Positions 60,720 through 64,000 of a stretch of 64,000 bases of DNA are shown here, one piece after another. The DNA is from SZUA-38 sp965212525. Its GTDB lineage: Bacteria > Pseudomonadota > Gammaproteobacteria > Xanthomonadales > SZUA-38. Under the pieces are notes generated by a model. The model searched no databases, was not told where the DNA came from, and saw nothing but the letters and a program-made list of their open reading frames with translations. Where the stretch lies: assembly GCA_965212525.1 (NCBI GenBank), contig CBDBVC010000029.1, positions 1-64,000 of the forward strand. Direction: 5' to 3'. Both the position numbers and the translations under genes were made by a program. The stretch's first letter is position 1; each line of letters opens with the position of its first letter.

Positions 60720-62972
60720 ATGTCCAAATCACGCTTTCCAGATTTCTACAAACTCTCGGTCACCGATCGGGTCAAGGCCGTGCACGAACGTGGCTGGCTG
60801 ACTGCAGACGATTACCAACGGCTGGAGAGTGGCGAACACACACTATCTGTCAGCAACGCCGACAAGATGATCGAGAATGTCATCGGCGTTCTCGGATTGC
60901 CCATTGGGCTGGGCCTCAACTTCCTGATCAACGACAAGGAGTTTGTGGTTCCGCTGGCCGTCGAGGAACCCTCCATCGTCGCAGCGCTGAGTTCGGCCGC
61001 CAAACTGGCACGTGACGGCGGGGGCTTCGAATCCAGCAGTTCTGAACCGATACTCATCGGGCAGGTTCAGGTGGTCAACACACCGCATTCCAGCCAGGCC
61101 AAGGCACGGCTGCTGCAACGCAAGGACCAGATCCTCAACCTTGCCAACAGCATGCAACCCAAGCTTGTGGCACGTGGCGGCGGTGCCAAGGACATCGAGG
61201 TATTCATCCACCCATCCACCGACACCGGTGACATGCTGGTGCTGCACCTGCTGGTCAATACCTGTGATGCCATGGGCGCCAACCTCGTCAACACCATGTG
61301 CGAGGGCATTGCTGCACTGGTCGAAAAGATCAGTGGCGGCAAGGTATTTCTAAGAATCCTGTCTAACCTGACTGATCGCTCCATGGTTCGTGCCAGTACC
61401 ACCATACCGCTGGCATCACTCTCCGGCAGAAAGGGCTATGATGCCGAGCAGGTGCGCGATGGCATCATCATCGCCAGTGAATTTGCCGCCATCGACCCCT
61501 ACCGGGCAGCAACGCACAACAAGGGCATCATGAACGGGATTGATGCCGTTGCACTGGCAACCGGTAACGACTGGCGCGCCATCGAGGCCGGTGCTCATGC
61601 CTTTGCCGCCAGGGGAACACGATATACCTCACTGACACAGTGGAAAAAGAATGACGCCGGTGATCTGGTGGGCACGATCGAGGTACCGATCAAGGTGGGT
61701 ACCGTTGGTGGCCCCCTGCAGAGTAATCCGGCCGTTGCCATGAACCTGAGGCTGATGCGTATCAGCAGGGCAACCGAACTGGCTGAAGTCATGGCTGCCG
61801 TGGGACTGGCGCAGAACTTCTCGGCACTGCGTGCCCTTGCCACCGAAGGCATTCAGAAGGGGCACATGAGCCTGCATGCGCGAACCGTGGCTTCGGCAGC
61901 AGGTGCCACACCCGAAATATTCGACACCGTTGTCGAACGACTCATCAACAGCGGCGAAATCAAGGTCTGGAAGGCGCGTGAAATCGTCTCCACCGTGACG
62001 CGTCAGTCGCATATCGAGACTGCCGAGAGCCAGCAGGCGACAGAACAGACACCCGAACTCGCCGCCGGTCATGGCAAGGCCATCCTCATGGGAGAGCACG
62101 CCGTGGTGTACGGATCACATGCCATTGCTGCTCCGATCCCGCTGGCGATCGAATCTCGCATTACCGATCACAACTCGGGTGTGCACATCTCGATTCCACG
62201 CTGGAGTGTTGAACACGATCTGGAAATGAATGCCGAACGGCGACAGTCATTCGAGAAACCGGCTGCCATCATTCTGGAAAAGCTCGGCCTGATTGACACA
62301 CCCATGAAGATCGAGGTTTATCCGAATCTGCCAAGAGCCATGGGACTCGGCGGTTCGGCGGCCGTTGCCGTTGCCATCATCAGGGCGCTGGACAATCGCT
62401 TCAGGCTTGGTCTCTCGGAGGAAGAGGTCAACAACCTCGCCTATGAAGGTGAGAAGATGGCGCATGGAAACCCGTCGGGTATCGATAATGCCGTGGCCAC
62501 CTATGGTCAGATGCTGCTGTATCGCCGTGGTGACCCACCGATGATCGAAACGCTGACAACACCAAATCCCATCCGCTTCGTGATTGGCATGACCGGTGTT
62601 GAATCACTGACACTGCGCATGGTGGAAAATGTCCGCAAGAACTGGGAAAAAAGCCGGCGCATGTACGATCGCATGTTCAATGAGATTGATCAGCTGACCC
62701 TGCGCGCGCTGGAGAGCATCAAGTCCTTTGACCTCGAACGCCTGGGTCAGATCATGAATATCGGCCAGGGCCTGCTCAATGCATTGCAAGTGTCGAGCTG
62801 GGAACTGGAGGAGCTGATCCAGATCGCCCGCAACAACGGCGCACTGGGTGCCAAGCTGACCGGCGCTGGCGGCGGCGGCTCCATGATTGCCCTGTGTCCG
62901 GACAGCTCCGAAGATGTCTGCAAGGCGATGGAGGAAGCCGGCTACCAGGCGATGGAAGTCACCATCGGCTGA
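60720..62972 (+). CDS. Bifunctional class II HMG-CoA reductase-mevalonate kinase fusion
   Basis: 750-aa single chain. Residues 1-430 are a class II HMG-CoA reductase: ENVIGVLGLP (E52), VEEPSIVAALSSAAK, the cofactor motif NTCDAMGANLVN (D183), HNKGIMNGIDAV (K268) and SLHAR (H386). A 15-20-residue Glu/Gln/Thr-rich linker leads to a mevalonate kinase from G450: GHGKAILMGEHAVVYG, LPRAMGLGGSAAVAVAII, HGNPSGIDNAVATYG and KLTGAGGGGSMIAL. Every catalytic residue I can check is present in both halves, and the frame is continuous. It would convert HMG-CoA to phosphomevalonate in one polypeptide. The known bacterial fusion MvaE instead joins thiolase to HMGR. Confidence 0.93.
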   Translation: MSKSRFPDFYKLSVTDRVKAVHERGWLTADDYQRLESGEHTLSVSNADKMIENVIGVLGLPIGLGLNFLINDKEFVVPLAVEEPSIVAALSSAAKLARDGGGFESSSSEPILIGQVQVVNTPHSSQAKARLLQRKDQILNLANSMQPKLVARGGGAKDIEVFIHPSTDTGDMLVLHLLVNTCDAMGANLVNTMCEGIAALVEKISGGKVFLRILSNLTDRSMVRASTTIPLASLSGRKGYDAEQVRDGIIIASEFAAIDPYRAATHNKGIMNGIDAVALATGNDWRAIEAGAHAFAARGTRYTSLTQWKKNDAGDLVGTIEVPIKVGTVGGPLQSNPAVAMNLRLMRISRATELAEVMAAVGLAQNFSALRALATEGIQKGHMSLHARTVASAAGATPEIFDTVVERLINSGEIKVWKAREIVSTVTRQSHIETAESQQATEQTPELAAGHGKAILMGEHAVVYGSHAIAAPIPLAIESRITDHNSGVHISIPRWSVEHDLEMNAERRQSFEKPAAIILEKLGLIDTPMKIEVYPNLPRAMGLGGSAAVAVAIIRALDNRFRLGLSEEEVNNLAYEGEKMAHGNPSGIDNAVATYGQMLLYRRGDPPMIETLTTPNPIRFVIGMTGVESLTLRMVENVRKNWEKSRRMYDRMFNEIDQLTLRALESIKSFDLERLGQIMNIGQGLLNALQVSSWELEELIQIARNNGALGAKLTGAGGGGSMIALCPDSSEDVCKAMEEAGYQAMEVTIG

Positions 62973-63030
62973 ATGCCAGCGTCCTGAATCAGACAATCGC
63001 TCCTCAAATTACTGAACGGAATCACAACGC

Positions 63031-63645
63031 ATGCATATCACCCGCGACAAGAAAACTGACGCCGCCAATACCAATGCCACCATCGTCTCATCCGAGCAGG
63101 AACGGCTGATTCTGGTCGACAGCGATGATGAGATCATCGGATACGACAGCAAGGCCGTCTGTCATGACGGTGAAGGCGTACTGCACCGGGCATTTTCGGT
63201 ATTCCTGTTCAATGACGCCGGCGAATTGCTGCTGCAGCAGCGCTCGGCCGACAAGCGGCTGTGGCCGATGTACTGGTCCAACAGCGTTTGCTCACATCCG
63301 CGTGAGGGTGAGAGCCTGCAATTTGCAACACTGCGCCGGATGAAGGAAGAACTGGGCTGCGAGTCCGAACTGCAATACCTGTACAAGTTTCAGTACCAGG
63401 CGAACTTCGGCGAACTCGGATCCGAGAATGAACTCTGTTCTGTCTTCATCGGCCCCACCGATGGTCAACTCGACATCAATGAAACAGAAATAGCAGACTG
63501 GCGATTCATCGGTATCGATGCACTGAACCGTGAGCTGACTGAATCGACAGATTCATTCACACCCTGGTTTCAGATGGAATGGACACAGTTGATGACAGAA
63601 TACAGGGGGCAAATCGACGAGCTGCTCAGACAGATCGGAAACTGA
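63031..63645 (+). CDS. idi: Isopentenyl-diphosphate delta-isomerase, type I
   Basis: 204-aa Nudix-fold isomerase that makes DMAPP from IPP, essential when IPP comes from mevalonate. The catalytic cysteine is in YWSNSVCSHPREGE. RRMKEELGC is the Nudix helix and ENELCSVFIG contains the catalytic glutamates. Metal-binding HRAFSVFLF is present. It lies 58 bp after the fusion gene and ends at a strong terminator, closing the isoprenoid operon. Confidence 0.95.
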   Translation: MHITRDKKTDAANTNATIVSSEQERLILVDSDDEIIGYDSKAVCHDGEGVLHRAFSVFLFNDAGELLLQQRSADKRLWPMYWSNSVCSHPREGESLQFATLRRMKEELGCESELQYLYKFQYQANFGELGSENELCSVFIGPTDGQLDINETEIADWRFIGIDALNRELTESTDSFTPWFQMEWTQLMTEYRGQIDELLRQIGN

Positions 63646-63673
63646 AAAACCCGGGCATGACCCGGGTTTTTTT
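63645..63673. terminator. Bidirectional intrinsic terminator between idi and mscL
   Basis: AAAAACCCGGG, loop CATGA, CCCGGGTTTTTTT. The A-run and T-run on either side let it work in both directions, suiting the convergent idi and mscL genes. Confidence 0.93.
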
Positions 63674-63689
63674 ACGTCAACGGCAATGC

Positions 63690-64000
63690 TCAGGAACGGT
63701 TCAGGGCATCACGGATCTCAGTCAGCAATTTGACTTCATCACTGGGCTCCGGTGGTGCCTTGGGTGCTTCCTCTTCCTGTTTCTGCAGCTTGTTCATGAT
63801 CTTGATGGCCACGAAAATGGCCAGCGCCACAATCATAAAGTCGATTATGGTCTGGATGAATGCGCCGTATTTAAGTAATACGGCTTCGGCTTCACCCTCA
63901 GCTTCCTTGAGTACGTAGGCCAGATTGGAAAAATCGACCCCGCCGATCAGGTTACCGACCAGTGGCATGATCACATCCTTGACCAGGGACGACACGATCT
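63690..64000 (-). CDS. mscL: Large-conductance mechanosensitive channel MscL, partial (N-terminus beyond window)
   Basis: 103 codons of MscL are visible, starting inside IVSSLVKDVIMPLVG. The periplasmic loop, second helix (FIQTIIDFMIVALAIFVAIKIMNKL), an acidic/proline-rich stretch and the C-terminal helix (LLTEIRDALNRS) follow. The first helix and start codon lie past the right edge. It releases osmolytes on hypo-osmotic shock. Confidence 0.94.
   Translation of the reverse strand, partial: IVSSLVKDVIMPLVGNLIGGVDFSNLAYVLKEAEGEAEAVLLKYGAFIQTIIDFMIVALAIFVAIKIMNKLQKQEEEAPKAPPEPSDEVKLLTEIRDALNRS

Overview
The window is a gene-dense chromosomal segment of a Gram-negative bacterium, almost certainly a gammaproteobacterium and probably marine. 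The evidence is gene content and order: pyrG-kdsA-eno-ftsB-truD and surE-pcm-yqaA-nlpD-rpoS follow the gammaproteobacterial layout, with ftsH-rlmE, BepA, DjlA, a TusBCD/DsrC relay, SurE and DksA. The four-gene Gram-negative sortase system is mostly known from marine proteobacteria. I cannot name the genus. There is no tRNA, rRNA, CRISPR array, insertion sequence or prophage that I can see.

Layout. 1-12.2 kb is a housekeeping block: ftsH (cut by the left edge), rlmE, yhbY, an Mth938-type protein, rpoS, nlpD, yqaA, pcm, surE, an Smr protein, truD, ftsB, eno, kdsA and pyrG. In most gammaproteobacteria ispD and ispF lie between ftsB and truD. Here ftsB and truD abut with no gap. 12.5-23.8 kb holds an ArnT-type glycosyltransferase, two c-di-GMP proteins, an S9 peptidase, an aldehyde dehydrogenase, a HugZ-like protein, an EamA transporter and a CBS protein. 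23.9-27.1 kb holds a TelA/XpaC pair, an AlkB homologue and a membrane protein. Three coding regions here each appear to carry one extra base. 27.1-36.3 kb carries an M1 peptidase lipoprotein, a NeuC-type epimerase with a DegT aminotransferase, a secreted protein, the sulfur relay cluster with a two-cysteine DsrC, and a PiT phosphate transporter with its DUF47 partner. 36.4-42.8 kb carries bepA, msrA, a MASE1-GGDEF-EAL protein and an SLC13 permease.

42.9-50.0 kb is the most distinctive accessory region. A TetR gene and an unknown four-helix membrane protein each follow an identical 16-bp palindrome. Next comes a complete dedicated sortase system: histidine kinase, response regulator, one VIT/VWA substrate with an LPQTA sorting signal, and a class GN-type sortase. 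The 233-bp divergent intergenic region of this system is rich in direct and inverted repeats.

50.0-57.4 kb returns to housekeeping and metabolism: rpe, djlA, purC, an Mpo1-like protein, a dksA lacking most zinc-finger cysteines, yidD, dihydroorotase and a secreted amidohydrolase. 57.4-63.7 kb is an isoprenoid cluster: mvaD, phosphomevalonate kinase, a squalene/phytoene synthase, a single-chain HMG-CoA reductase-mevalonate kinase fusion, and type I IPP isomerase. A partial mscL ends the window.

The two ends fit one story. The MEP genes ispD and ispF are missing from their usual slot, and a mevalonate pathway is present 50 kb away. This suggests that the lineage makes isoprenoids from mevalonate and has lost the MEP route. 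HMG-CoA synthase and acetoacetyl-CoA thiolase are not in the window.
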